Source: Verpa conica (Eukaryota; Ascomycota; Pezizomycetes; Pezizales; Morchellaceae). Taken from it: a stretch of DNA of 64,000 nt. The position numbers were made by a program, and so were the translations under genes. The stretch lies in contig JAUFSD010000020.1 in NCBI GenBank assembly GCA_033030425.1, positions 310,001 through 374,000 of the forward strand, written 5' to 3'. Below the pieces are notes generated by a model. It did not search any database. It was not told the DNA's origin and saw only the letters and a list, made by a program, of their open reading frames with translations. Each line of letters starts with the position of its first letter. The first letter of the stretch is position 1. Shown here one piece after another: positions 33,859-46,068 of the stretch.

Positions 33859-36680
33859 TAGAGTAATGCATGCCACACTCTTTCTCTACCACTATTGCTA
33901 GCCGACGATCAATAGTATTCTCTATGTCCCTCCTATCCCTACCAGCACCACCATTGCCGCTCTACTACAATGGCTTGCACCTTCTCTCCCAGCTCTACCA
34001 AGGGCTAGAATGCTTACTTACGTTCACCCTTGCTACGCATCCTCACTCAATATCATTGTACTTCCAAAAAGCCTATTAGAATATGTTAACCGTACACGCA
34101 TAGGACATGAGCCAAGGACTCACCGCCAACCTGTCTGGATCACTACCGGGGATGGTGGATTGGTGGCGAAATACGTAACACCCCCGTGATCTTCCTACCA
34201 CCGTCCTAGAGAGGTACTAATGCTATATAGGCGCTTCTACAAGCAGTGCACCCCCAGGATCAATCTCCGGAGCATGATATATATAAGGATACGCATATAC
34301 TGCTCTTAATTCATAGCCCCCGTCTCTTGCCGCGGGAGTCGGAGGTGTCGGAGGTACTGGAGGTGCAAGATCTATTGGGGGAGATGCCCACAGAGGCAGT
34401 ACATGTGAGGTTGAAGGAGTGAATGGAGAAGAAGGAGAGGACTGATATCATTCATACCACTGGTGAGGTATGTGAGATATGCCACCAGGTACTAGGTCGT
34501 TCTATCGTCAGCACAAGTCCATGGGGCGACACCGTGACGACACACGCAGGATCTCTTGAGGGCCATTCGATACTATTAGAGTACATATAATCTGCCGTAT
34601 CGTCAATACCTGCACCACCTAGTCTGTTCTCTTCTTTCTCTGCTCCTCTCACAATGTACTGATATTGCCTGCTAACACCTCCCAAATGGAAGAACCGCAT
34701 GTTCTCGAACTTACAAAAGTGTACAGGCTACAAACCCCTCCGCTCTATCGGCATGGTGGAAGCCCTAGAAAGACTACGCACACTACTGAGCAACCCCCCT
34801 ACAGTGCAACTAATACTCTACGGGCGCAAGGGCATCAAAATGACGTACCTGATAGGTGAATATATACGTCTTCACCATGATATGTTTACTATGTGTTTTT
34901 GGATGTCCGGCCAGTCTAAGTATAGTCTGCGGAAAGCGTTCCACAGAGTCGTACAGAAAGTCTTGAGGTACACTGCTGGCAGAGACACGGAAGAGTTTGA
35001 TTATCTCGAGATTGCAAAGCTAGCGGGTATGAACAGGTTAATTGATTCGGAAGGGGGGGTCATGAGCTGTGAGACGGAGGAGATGGTGGTGGTGGACGCG
35101 GTGAAAAGATGGTTAGAGAGGTGGAGGAGGTTATTGTAGTGACTGTGAGGAACTATGGTGGGACGGGGGTGGAGGTTGATGTGGAGGCTATATTTGCGGA
35201 CGCCCCCGTGGAGTTTCTCTTGGGGGAGACAGGCAGTTGGGATAGAGGCCCAAGAAATACAGACCTCATCGGAGACACTACAACATATACATCTCGCACA
35301 CAATCTCGCCACACCTTATATACCCATCTACAACATTACCACGTCAGTGTACCAAGCCCTATTCTCCATCATGAGTAACAGACTCAAATCAGGGTTGTCG
35401 AAGTTTAACGGGAGGGACGGGGCTTTACTGACAGCTTTTGAGATCGACTTCCAGACCCTCCAAGTGATCCACCCGAAGGCAGTAGGGGTTTTCACTTTAT
35501 GCACGTTTTTGGATAGATCGAAGCTTGCGGAGGAGCTGTTAGTTGCTGGATATAGACTGCTAAACGATGTACATAAGTCAGGCGGAGAGTGACTTCAGCT
35601 TATTACACATATATTAGTACTTTGAGGGTCTGTACTGATGATGGTAGACACCAGAATCTCAACAGACACCACTCCGCTCATCACTTACTCCCTAGCCAAA
35701 CAGTCCACCATCCCTACCACACTCGAAGCTGATGATATACTCCGCCGATACCACCGAGAGCGTCTCTCTCGTCCTGGACGGTACCACTATGCACGGCACA
35801 CCCTAACCCTGATATCCACCTCCCCCTTTCTCCCCGCCCGCCACCACCCCCGAAACCCAACCCCACAATCTCGAATCCACTAGTTGACCACCCACCAGAT
35901 ACCTCCACCATATTCTGCCGTCACCGGATTGCCTAGCTCTACCAGGAAGACAAATGTACCGACCAGGCGGTAGATGTATTACAATTTGTAATGTGTCAGG
36001 CTCCTGGTGTATTGCCGCCTGATAGTGTTACCGAACTTACCGAGGAGCTATGTAGCCTCGCACTGCAATACAGGGACCGAGATTCCCCAAAGGCAGCGAG
36101 GGTGTTGATCAAAACGATCAGGTACGGTATTTATCTACTGGGAGACACAGTGGCAACCACAATGAACGCGACAAGTATTCTAAATAACATTTATGAAGTG
36201 CGTATTGCGCCGGGCCGAAGTGAGAAGCTTCTGCTAGGGCTTGTAAAATATACAGTGAGGAGAGACTTACTATGGAAGGTACTGGGGAAGTACATCCTGC
36301 TCAGGAAAGCTGATAAGGAGAATGCGGTGGTGGTGCCAGAGCGGTTATCGAGTGACCCCGCAATGAAAGAGATTTCCCGCTCCTATGAAGCTCAGGCAAA
36401 AGAAATGAATGCGAACGAGAGTTATAGTAAGTTACTGGAGAGTTTTTAGGCCCATCTAGGAGAAAGCTACAAGGACACTCTGTTGATCGTAAAGGTCTTG
36501 GAACAGCTTCGGAATAGCTGCAGTGGGTGCGATGTGGAGGAGGATTTTCTGTGAGAGGAGATACAAGCTGAGGGGGCTGATGATACTGTGGATGGAAGTC
36601 TCGAAAAAGAATTTTTACGTAGCGAGGTCATCAAACAAAATGTTATTGTATCAGCTTGTAGGTCACAGAGCAATCTTTCT

Positions 36681-37370
36681 CATTTATGTTCTAACCGTCT
36701 GACCCTCACTGAGGCCTGTTATCAATTATGTTTTATATAAGATTTTTTCCCTCCGCCCTTGCCGTATTTCTCGTTGCGAAATATTCAAAAAACCTAATCC
36801 TCGAAACTATGAACTTTTGAAACATCCTGGTGGATTAATCAAGTGCACCTTGAAACTAGTAATGCAACAGTAGAGGGTATGCCGGACCGTGAAAGATTAA
36901 ATATATATGATAAAGAAGACTGGGTAAAGCATACATTACCTATAATTATAATAGTATGAGTTAAAGGTACTTGCCTTCTCTTAGAACCTATTATATTAGG
37001 AATATAAATAAATATAAATAATTATTAGAAATCGAACTGGTATGTATGGTATATATTTAGCAAAAGCTTCTTGTCGTTACTTGAGTGTACTGATGAAAAG
37101 ATGATAGGACCAAGTGATTATATTTCAACCGTGCTCTATCTAATATCAGACACTGATTAATTATTTGCGCTAATCTCCATAGAACATAAATCTCTCAAAA
37201 TATCGTACACCACCCGCTATTACATGAGATATATATACCGTGAGCTCTGTGATCCTGTCTCAAACCGCGAAACATTTATAGAACCTCCACCGACTATATA
37301 GCTAGGAACTATCCTGAACAGCCTTCAGATATTAATGACCTTTTGAGAAAAGCCTCCACCAACTGTACTT
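36681..37370. other. AT-rich intergenic interval
   Basis: The 3' flanks of two convergent relics meet here. No reading frame or repeat recognised. Confidence 0.5.
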
Positions 37371-40300
37371 CTAACTGACAGTCTCAAGGTTTCCATCTAT
37401 CTCCATCTCGCTCTCGCGATAAACACCAAAGTGCTCTCCCCCGTCAGTGTCTCTAAATGAACTGTAGGAGTATCTCCCCGTAAAGCCCGTCGCCCTTTCC
37501 TCCAGTGTACACCCAGCGCCACAGTCGTCCTTGGCGTTACTGGCATATAGCAGGGTGTAGGTCCCTGCAAGAGTAGTAGGGATATGTCCAAATACTCGTA
37601 GTCTTTGCATAACGTACAGAAATTCGACTACAAAAAGCATATATAGAAGAATAACCCCAGACAGGAGGGCCATCGTTGGATTCACTCGAACCCTCTCTTC
37701 TCTAATAACCATGTTTCCTGTAACTTGGGTGTCATTTCCAGTGGCGAGTATCACGTCTCTATTGAGCCGGACCCGCATCGCAAACGCACGACGGAATACT
37801 TGTTCGAATGCCGACACGACGTGGGTGGAGTTAGGTAGGTGTCTCGTTTCCCCGTAGTTGCGGATTATTGACAGATTCAGGATGCTCATAAGATAGCTTG
37901 GCCAGCAGAGGTTAGAGTTATCACCACTCTCTATGTAAGTAGGGCGACGAAAGCTATTAACTACGCTTCTAGTTGGACTCCAGGGGAGACCTTCTAGGGG
38001 AGTCAGAACAGAAAGCTCTTCCTCGCTGAGTCGACGAGTGTCTGACGTAGAGAGGATGTGTCCTGTGTTACTGGCAGTTGCAGTGAGAGCATAGGCCATC
38101 TCACGCGCCGTACAGTTCAAAACGACGGCGTCGTAGTGGCTGTTGTATCCCTCTTTTGGGTCGATCATACTCGGGGGGTTGCGTTCCTCTAACCACGCTG
38201 CAAAGAATGTCCCAGGACACTCATAACTATATGAGAGCAGATCGGTTGTTTGTATGACCAATTTATCCCAAAGAAGATCACCAGACTCAAAGCACGTATC
38301 GTTCATAGATCCTCCAAAGTCGATACAGGCCTCCCCGATACCTCCTTCCTTGAAGCCATATTTATCTGACATTTCAGACGGGTGAACTGTCATCGAAATA
38401 TTATGACCTTCAATCAAATTACATTTGATATCACCACCGATTCCGAATGTAGGTCCCTGGTAGGATTGGGGGATATGCTGATCACTTGATTTGAACGGTA
38501 TAATATAGAAGTCGTTGGTTGTCCAGGTTGGCAAGTCAATCCCCCTTGTAATGTTATAGTCGAGTGCATAGAACAGATCCCATTCACCATTTGTGGGCCT
38601 CCGAGGATCTTCGGCAGACCAGAAGTATTTAGAATGGTGGGTTTGGTTATTTCCACAGTGAATGGTGAAAAGATCCCAGACAAGCCAATGGTAAGTACGT
38701 TGGCGAGCAGAATAGCAGTTGTGAGAGTTGCTAAACCAATATCACCAAGGCGAACAGAACGAAAAAGCTGAAAGTGCGGTGGAGACTTATCATAGTCGAT
38801 AGTAGGTGACCTCTGGCTTCGGGTATACCCCGGCGGAGACTTTCGTAGGGCCCTAGCATGCAGTAACACGACCCAATACTAACCAGTACCGGCTCGACAG
38901 CTGTCCCTATGACATATGGAAAGTAGGAGTATAGGAGCTTATATTCAAAGGATTTCTTTCCACTGAAAATCGGTAGGCCTGCCGAGAGGGTCGTTAGAAC
39001 CACAGAATAGTAAAATAAATCTATCTAGGCATGCCATTGTGTATAGACGAGTAAGTGACTATAGAGATTAATAACACCAGCACCAAGCTAAAATAACCCA
39101 ATAATGATAAGAACTCGTTTTAAGCTGCCACAACGTAACCTCCAACCATGGCTTACTACCATCTTCCGGTCGAGGATTCTTGTTACCACCGAGACCGGTA
39201 ACTTGGATTTTTGGCCCCGTATGACTCCCGTGCTCGAGCTTGTATCGATTTCCACTAAGAATCAGAGCGGTGGACACATTCTTATTTGGGAGGAATTCAG
39301 CATGCTCGAATTGGTTTGGAAGTGGGGGAATTGTTGCAAGAAGCTGTAGAGCCGCCGCAAGGTTGTTTAACTCACCGTCAAGCTCATGAGGCCTTTTCCG
39401 GGTTATCCCGTGAGAACTATACCCATCAGAGCTGTTACTGCTAGCCCACATTGCGCCACACGGGCCCAAAGACCATTTGCCTTGAACCCTTTTGTATTAA
39501 CCGCCCGATCAACACTAATTACTTCAGAATGCTCAGTATCAACCAGCTCCTGAGCCACAGCTTGTGCAAAGAGGAGTTTAAACCCCCTCCTGTATGTCTC
39601 GGCGAGTACCTCCGGATCTAGCAGCTCATGCAGATTAACCCGTGAACGGCCGAACAGAGCCTATGATGGCAGTGTATATACATCTGGCATATACACAAAG
39701 TTAGTACTTTCACTGTTAGTACCCGTTTTTGTCCCACTGCGGTCCGGGCGAGGGCCGAGATACTGTCGGAGTTGAGAGTCAAGATTCGGTAGTAGTTCGG
39801 GCCTATATCCTAAAACCAACAGTACGATTTTCTGTATCCATATACTTTGACTGTACTTTAAACATGCCAGCTGAGTTCCCATTGATTATTTTTCCGAATC
39901 CTGCAGCGCCAGCGAATGTCTTACGGATACCGGTGCGGGTTACATTTGATATCTTATTTGAAGGCTTGTCGAATGATGCAATCACGGGCTGGGAGTAATA
40001 AGATGGTGTGCATAATATACCGGTGAGACTTTTTGGGAACGGATCATCCGTCTCTGATTCCAGACTGGAGGCCTAGATGTACAAAGCAGTCTCCGACCCT
40101 TCACCCAGCGCGCCAACTATGCTTGTCCACGGCTCCAGGAAGAATATATCACCGTAGAACCCTCCAAATCTCATAACATTAAGTAGCCAGTCATCAGACG
40201 TTTGTCTACAATCTGCCCAGCCGCCACCGACAACTGACCAAAGCAAGCAGTTGTATCCCCCCTGCAGTGAGGTTGTGAAGTTTAACCCCAACCCTAGGGG

Positions 40301-41193
40301 ATCGGGTCCCTGAACCCTCGTAGGAACTATATGCTCGCATGTAAGGTCTGCTTCGAATAGTGTAGTCTCGGCAGTCCACGTCTCGTTCTCTGCATCCATT
40401 CCATAGACGGGTAACAAGGCATAATCGTTTGTTGCAAATGGTGAGGGAGTGCCATTTAGAAATTTGTAGCTGCACGTCGTATAGAGGAAGTTTGTTGTAT
40501 ACTGAAAAGGTCCGCTGTCGGACTTGAGGTTGTTTCAGGTAGCGGGGCTTGTGATGTGTATAAACAGGTTTGCGTCATCGAAGATGTTGGCGGTGAGTGG
40601 TGTGATGAGTAGATTAGTCAGCAGAAGTATGCATGTTGACAGGAAAACGACATAGTGCCTATTAATCAGTTAGTAACACATGAAAACAAGGGAAAAATCG
40701 TACTATACGCTTAAGCAAGCTTCTTTCAAGTCCCGTTTTAACTTAAGGGGTTGGAGATGACTTACTTCCTCTTCAAGAATAGCCACGGAACGAAGAGTGG
40801 GAACTGGTATGAGTAGCTCAGAAGAAGGGAATCTTCCGCTAACACCCCTTCGGGAGCACTCGTTTGGAAGTAGGGCTCCATGCGCATGATATCATGGTGG
40901 AAAACAGACCAAAGAAGACTGAAGCTGACAGAGAGTATGGTAGGTAGTAAGTTGTACACGAAAATGGACTGCGGAGGTGTATCAACGATAGATAACTTGC
41001 CGAACACACGACATCCGGTTCCGGCATCTGAGTTCAAGCAGCCGAGTAGGATGAGCTCGATGGAGATTAATATTAAAATGCAAAGGACAGCGAAACCGCC
41101 AATGGCTGGGGTAAGAAGAGTCCACGGCCGCCACGGAGATGCCGGTGATGACCCGGGATGCGGAATTGTGAGGATGCTCTGGCTTTTTTCCAT
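37371..41193 (-). pseudogene. DUF3433-type polytopic membrane protein, pseudogene
   Basis: The whole family layout is readable. The N-terminus (41193-40766) has WRPWTLLTPAIGGFAVLCIL, YNLLPTILSVSFSLLW and RMEPYFQTSAPEG. Intron 40659-40765 joins LFLKRK to HYVVFLSTCILLLTN. Then come ETTLFEADLTCE, CTPSYYSQPVIASFD and LNSQLRQYLGP. A second half follows: NGLPIF, LLYSYFPYVIGTAVEPVLVSI, CMLGPYESLRRG, DYDKSPPHFQLFRSVRLGDI, then LPTWTTNDFYIIPF and a last TM segment VNPTMALLSGVILLYMLF. Breaks: TGA 40535-40537, TAG 40073-40075, TAG about 39661, a shift near 39830, and frame changes near 38790 and 38640. Stops fit CGA-to-TGA and CAG-to-TAG transitions. Members are fungal membrane proteins of unknown function with two homologous halves. 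The last 387 codons (38534-37371) remain open, which suggests recent death. Confidence 0.8.
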
Positions 41194-44100
41194 TTCAAAC
41201 CGGATTGAATAATATAAAGACGTCCGGGAATTATTTTTTTGGAGAGATGAAATTAGGGTACGGATTGTAAACCCCTTTCGAGTGAATTGTGTAGGCCCCC
41301 TACGACTTATTCAGGGGTATTCACCCACACAAAGCTTGGTCGGAAGGAGGTGGGCTACGGCCTATAATTTCCCTCAAAAGGTATTAACTCTGTGCTACCT
41401 GCCAAGGGAAACCTCGAATTGTATGTGGTTCCAATTGATTAGAAATATACAGTGCCACCATAAAACGGGCAAATATTGCCTAGTAATTCGCATCCGGCTG
41501 TAGTTGATCGGTTCCATACTGTTTCAGGCTTGCATAACTGGGACAGTCCAGTCCGCAGAAGCCCTATTTATATATATGTGGCGTTTGATTCAGCATCAAG
41601 GTGCGTGAACAGCGTAAGCCTATACAAGTTTCACTCGCACTAGCAAGAATCCCGCATACTTAGACGCCGACCCCGAAAGTAAAGATTATGAGGCAGAAAG
41701 CTCTAGTGGCGTCTAATATTCATGTATTTCGTCGTAAAGTACTGTCGCACGCATTGATACACATTACCCCGGCTGTTAGATCGCCGGGCGTCATGGCATC
41801 TAACACTACCTCTAGCTGGCGCTAGCACAAATAATTTACTATTATATACAGATATTAAGTACAAGCGCCTAGCTATAATAATTTACATTAGTTAATAATA
41901 GCGCATATATTCTTACCCAGGGAAAATACCTATTGAAAGTGCAATCGCGGACTCGGGTACACGGTCGGGGCTGAAGATACCGCTTAATTTGAGTCAATTC
42001 GAGCGGCTACAGCCGATCGTAATGTGCGTATTAGCAAGAGAAATAAAACCGGAACAGATTTCATTTGAACTATCGTATCTAGTGGGTAAATTGGCTATCT
42101 CCTCTGTGGTGTAGCAATTCCAACCCAATGTTATAGCGAGGTAGTGCCCAGTGAAAGAATATTAGAGCTTTCGCTTAACCCAGTAATAAACCATTTAAAG
42201 TAGACCCCTCCGCCGAAATTCACTCTGTATAGCCCGTCATTAGCACGCCACAAGGCGGAGATAGCTAATTTATCGGGTAGATACGGTAGTACCAGTATCT
42301 GTCTTAGCATGTCTAATTTCCACGGCCTCAGCTGTTTTAGTGCGTTCTGTTGCAGCGGGTCGGGTTTACTCAGATTATACGATATCTACCCCACGTCTGT
42401 AGATCTCCCGGCGGCGATCCCCGTGCGTAAGACAGCGGCCCGCAATCGCAGTTGCTAAATCCCGACAGGGGGCTGCCCGGATCGACAAGAAGCGCCGGAA
42501 ACCTCCGCATGTTCCAAATTAGGATGGATTGACCTGTAGAAAATTTGTTGTTAAGATAGACTCCTTGCAAGCCTACCACCGAGGCGTCGGAGATACAACC
42601 CAGAATTTGGCTGACGCGGGGAAGTGAAGCACAGCTCTCTTGGCGGCTGCTAAGCGAGACGCAGAGCCTCCTTTTTTCCCGGGTCAACAGACAATCTCCG
42701 CGACGCTTTAAATTAAAAAAGTATAAACCTTATAACTTGTACTACCTCTCAATAGCTTTTTAGTTAACTTAGGCCGTAGAAGGAAAAATATTGATATTGA
42801 AATTTCCAATAACTTGATGAAAGTTGTGCTGAGGACCGCTTGGCAAGTCTTTCGGGGGTCTTGGCACCGCAACGGAGATTTACAGTACTCCATCTCAAAT
42901 ACTGATTTAATTCGGTATTTGCGACTAAATTCCGCTGTTCTATGGCAGTATATTCACCCTGGCTCTCATACTGTAGCTAATTCCCTGTCCAACCGGAGAA
43001 ACCTCTAACTCTAGCTTCCGGCAAAGAACTGGTGATGTGGGATTCATGTGCGGGCACAGCAGCCAACCACAGCCGAAGAGAACACAACACCAAGCGCACA
43101 AGGTCGCAAGTGTATAAGCCTTCAATAAACTTATATTATTGGGGGACAAAAATAACCGCTCACCGATCTGACAAGCATACACAGTCCCAGCCCCAACTAG
43201 GCACTACAAGAACAATCAATATAGATAGAAAAATAACAGATATAGGGAATAGAGTATTGAGTTACGTACAATTAACTTATATAGTGTGAGAAGGTATTAT
43301 ATTTATATCGGGTTCCTAGTTGCATATCATGTGACTTGCACGTAAATTTCACATGTCTACTACTAGGTTAGGAATCACGGATACTCGGGGGTGTGATAAA
43401 GTGACGAGAAATGTGGTAGTGTAAATTATAGGGAAAGTCGGGTGCAATTCTACAGGCACAGCTCTCATTACTTATCTCCATCCCCGACGCTCTTGGAATA
43501 CTGGAATGTCTGACGACAGGCGGTGTAAAAATTGTGGCTTACATCTAAGCAGTGCCACCACAGCCACCTGTCTTAAGACTTACGGCCCCCCGCCATTGGA
43601 AGCTGTCACGCCTGGATACGGCCCAAAGACACGTTCACTAGCTTGAAGGTCAGCTTCCTGATATCTTCAATCAAAAAGATAAACATATATCCATGACCCC
43701 TTTATAGAGGTTCATTCATGGATTATAGTGTGACTAAGTACTTAATAAATCTTCACGTGACAGAGGTCTCAGGTACCTTATCTTTACACGGGTCTTAGTA
43801 CCGCCACCCAAAATAACCTGCTCTGATGTAATTAGTCATCTTCTATTTAATTGATAATCCCATGCACAGCAGAAAAGTTTTTTTGAATAAATTCAATTAA
43901 AAAAGCTCTCTCATACAACTTAAAATTCCCGCATGGAGAGAGGATGGAACTCCCCACTTTAAATTCTCAAGCTGTTATACTATGATTACGTAAGTATCGT
44001 GTCACGACACAGTTGCTTAGTTTACAATAATGCTCGAATCCCCACCCTCAGAATAAATTCATTAAGTCACATCTACTTACATTGATAGTTAAATAGTAAC

Positions 44101-44247
44101 CGGAGATAAAGTTAACTTGATTCACGTATCTATCACTGGGGGGCTGGTAGGAATATTTAAAAAAGACAAGGCAATTTTTTTTTATAATGATATAGAAGAG
44201 CTGAGAAATACAAAAGAAACATTTAAGATACAAGTTTACTCTTGTTC
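41194..44247. other. 3-kb gene-free region
   Basis: Only short overlapping frames on both strands. No domain, intron pattern or transposon end recognised. AT-rich near 41820-41900 and 43860-43930. Confidence 0.5.
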
Positions 44248-46068
44248 CTATATATGTGGCCAATATGAATTCCACTTAGCAATCGAAAAGGTGCCCACTT
44301 TGGGTTTCCGCAAACTAATATACGACTCCACAGTGATAAAAAGGATGGAAAAGCTGTAACCAATAAAGCATAAGGCACAAACCACAATCATCATGAAATG
44401 AAAAAAGCGCAACCGTAGTGAAGCCGCCCGACCCCCACCAACCACCACGTCTGCCGACACACCCTTCTTCCAGGCCCCATGCATCTGGCCCCACACATAT
44501 TTTAAAAAGGCACGGAAGCCCGGCTCCAAAAACTGCGCCCCCCAAACGCCTTTAACCATGTATTTCTGATAGCCGGTACGTAGTGTAATGGAGGCAATAG
44601 CTAAAGGAAACACACATATCCCTAAAGAGGACACTTTCCACATGACACTCTCAACAAAGCTCGGAAACTGATTGTTCCACGCAGCCGCGTGAAGCGTACC
44701 AATTATGCACACTAAAATTGCCTCAACCATCACAACTACGGACTTGTCTTGGCCACAGTCAACGTGTTTGGCGATGTCGTACAATGCCTTCGCGGCAATC
44801 GCACTTACCCGTGCGGGACTGCTCTTCGTTATAACATCGTGGTGGGCCTGATTCCCTTCACTGTCTTCCGGTTTGTATGGCTTGCTGGATTCAATTCTCA
44901 TGTTCCTACTAATCTCATCTCGGGGGAATGGTTCGCAGAGGGACTGGCTCTCTTTCTCAGTCTTCAATGTTGTTCCGGCTTGTCCGAGGGGGGTCGTACC
45001 CTCGTTGTCGGCCCCTAACATCTCCCCGGCAGGGGCAGGCGATTTAGATGGGGCCAGAGTCTCCTTGTATACTGCTGAGATCTCCGCATTGGGGGCCGGT
45101 GCTTCGGGGGTGGTGTGGGTTTCCTCCCCGGCATTCGAGGTCCCTTCCTCCGGCAGTGCTCGGAGGTGGATTAGAATGGGCTCATTTACTTCGGACGGTT
45201 TTTCCAACCAGCACCACCCAATGATTACCGTAGTCAAGACCTGTATAGCGACATGGATCTCGAGTAGTGTCAGCGGCAAGCGTTGAGCCCCACGAGAGAC
45301 ACACTGTACAAGGAACCAGACAATTTGAACAGATGCTATGAACTTAGTCGCAACGCTAGAGTTCCCTTTATCAGCCAGGCACCTGAGGCCAATGGAGTGA
45401 GGGATGATGGAACCGTCAGGGGTGAATGCCGGACCGAAGGTGTCTTTATCGATGTGGCCACTCTCCAAGTACTTTTTGAACCCCATAGGTGTCAATGTAC
45501 TCGTGTAAGGAACCTGCATCTCCGATTCTTGTGTGAAGCAGGGGAGACAACCCGGTTTGTTGCGCGTCTCTTTCTGTTCGAATTCATCAATAATGAACCC
45601 CCCCATGACCACAAAAAAGGCTCCCTTCATTCCGAAATGATCTAACCACTCCTCCCCCATCTCTCCATTGGGATTGACCACCTTCAACCACTCCTTATGA
45701 ATTTCTTTCGCTTCTTGCAGCTGTCCGTATGCGCAGACGATGATTCCCTCGGGAAGAAGGACGGCAACAAACATCCAAACAAACTTGTAAAACACCCGGT
45801 ATCCCGATGTCACCGCTGGTATGATGTCTGGGTGTACTCCGCGCCAGACACAAAACGCGAACGTGGCGGTTGCGCTTAAGATGATACCGAATGTACCGCG
45901 TACACCTGGTTCTGGAGCAACAGTGACTTTGCCAATGTAGCTGTCGTAATCAACTGTTTCGGCTTTCTGGCCCATAGTGGGGGCTACCGCGAAGGCAATC
46001 AATGCGCAAACAGAGAGGATATCCATTGTGGTAGGCTCAGTAGTGTCCGTGGTAGAAAGCTGACACAT
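44248..46068 (-). CDS. Fungal multi-pass membrane protein (intact single exon)
   Basis: 606 codons without interruption. An N-terminal hydrophobic stretch, MDILSVCALIAFAVAPTMG, looks like a signal peptide if the second Met (46026) is used; the first Met (46068) adds 14 residues. Segments typical of a widespread fungal family follow: GTFGIILSATATFAFCVWRGVHPD, FVWMFVAVLLPEGIIVCAYGQ, GMKGAFFVVMGGF, KFIASVQIVWFLVQCVSRG, LPLTLLEIHVAIQVLTTVI and WCWLEKPSEVNEPI. A hydrophilic middle of about 150 residues (Glu/Pro/Ala-rich) is followed by four more hydrophobic segments and a KWNSYWP tail. About eight membrane spans in all. The family has no assigned function to my knowledge. It is one of the few intact genes among decayed neighbours. 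Confidence 0.8.
   Translation of the reverse strand: MCQLSTTDTTEPTTMDILSVCALIAFAVAPTMGQKAETVDYDSYIGKVTVAPEPGVRGTFGIILSATATFAFCVWRGVHPDIIPAVTSGYRVFYKFVWMFVAVLLPEGIIVCAYGQLQEAKEIHKEWLKVVNPNGEMGEEWLDHFGMKGAFFVVMGGFIIDEFEQKETRNKPGCLPCFTQESEMQVPYTSTLTPMGFKKYLESGHIDKDTFGPAFTPDGSIIPHSIGLRCLADKGNSSVATKFIASVQIVWFLVQCVSRGAQRLPLTLLEIHVAIQVLTTVIIGWCWLEKPSEVNEPILIHLRALPEEGTSNAGEETHTTPEAPAPNAEISAVYKETLAPSKSPAPAGEMLGADNEGTTPLGQAGTTLKTEKESQSLCEPFPRDEISRNMRIESSKPYKPEDSEGNQAHHDVITKSSPARVSAIAAKALYDIAKHVDCGQDKSVVVMVEAILVCIIGTLHAAAWNNQFPSFVESVMWKVSSLGICVFPLAIASITLRTGYQKYMVKGVWGAQFLEPGFRAFLKYVWGQMHGAWKKGVSADVVVGGGRAASLRLRFFHFMMIVVCALCFIGYSFSILFITVESYISLRKPKVGTFSIAKWNSYWPHI

Larger units (their letters stand above)
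32213..36680 (+). pseudogene. NB-ARC-TPR NLR-like receptor relic, split by a DNA transposon
   Basis: The N-terminal module at 32213-32503 (TFRLTCIPASAD, SNLSPSP, GGVIFVTLP) has the fungal F-R-V-x-G-I-P pattern. A frameshift near 32490 precedes its end signature GLTPLN (32497 onward). The element at 32581-33858 then interrupts. NB-ARC sequence resumes at about 34699: a degenerate P-loop GRKGIKMT at 34821-34844 (family GxGGIGKT), then EYIRLHHDMFTMCFWMSG. Another frame at 35300-35590 carries LLTAFEIDFQTLQVIHPKAVGVFTLCTFLDRSKLAEEL, typical of the region after NB-ARC. 35991-36449 and a read-through part to about 36680 (AHLGESYKDTLLIVKVLEQL) resemble degenerate TPRs. Such proteins are NTP-driven sensors in fungal incompatibility. 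The many frame changes, stops and lost Lys/Thr of Walker A indicate a dead gene. The middle part 33861-34660 is unassigned. Confidence 0.7.

Noticed and set aside
35801..35809. Telobox as a regulatory site
   Set aside because: It falls in sequence that reads as NLR coding (H-T-L-T-L), so this one may be a coding coincidence; it is counted but not annotated as regulatory.
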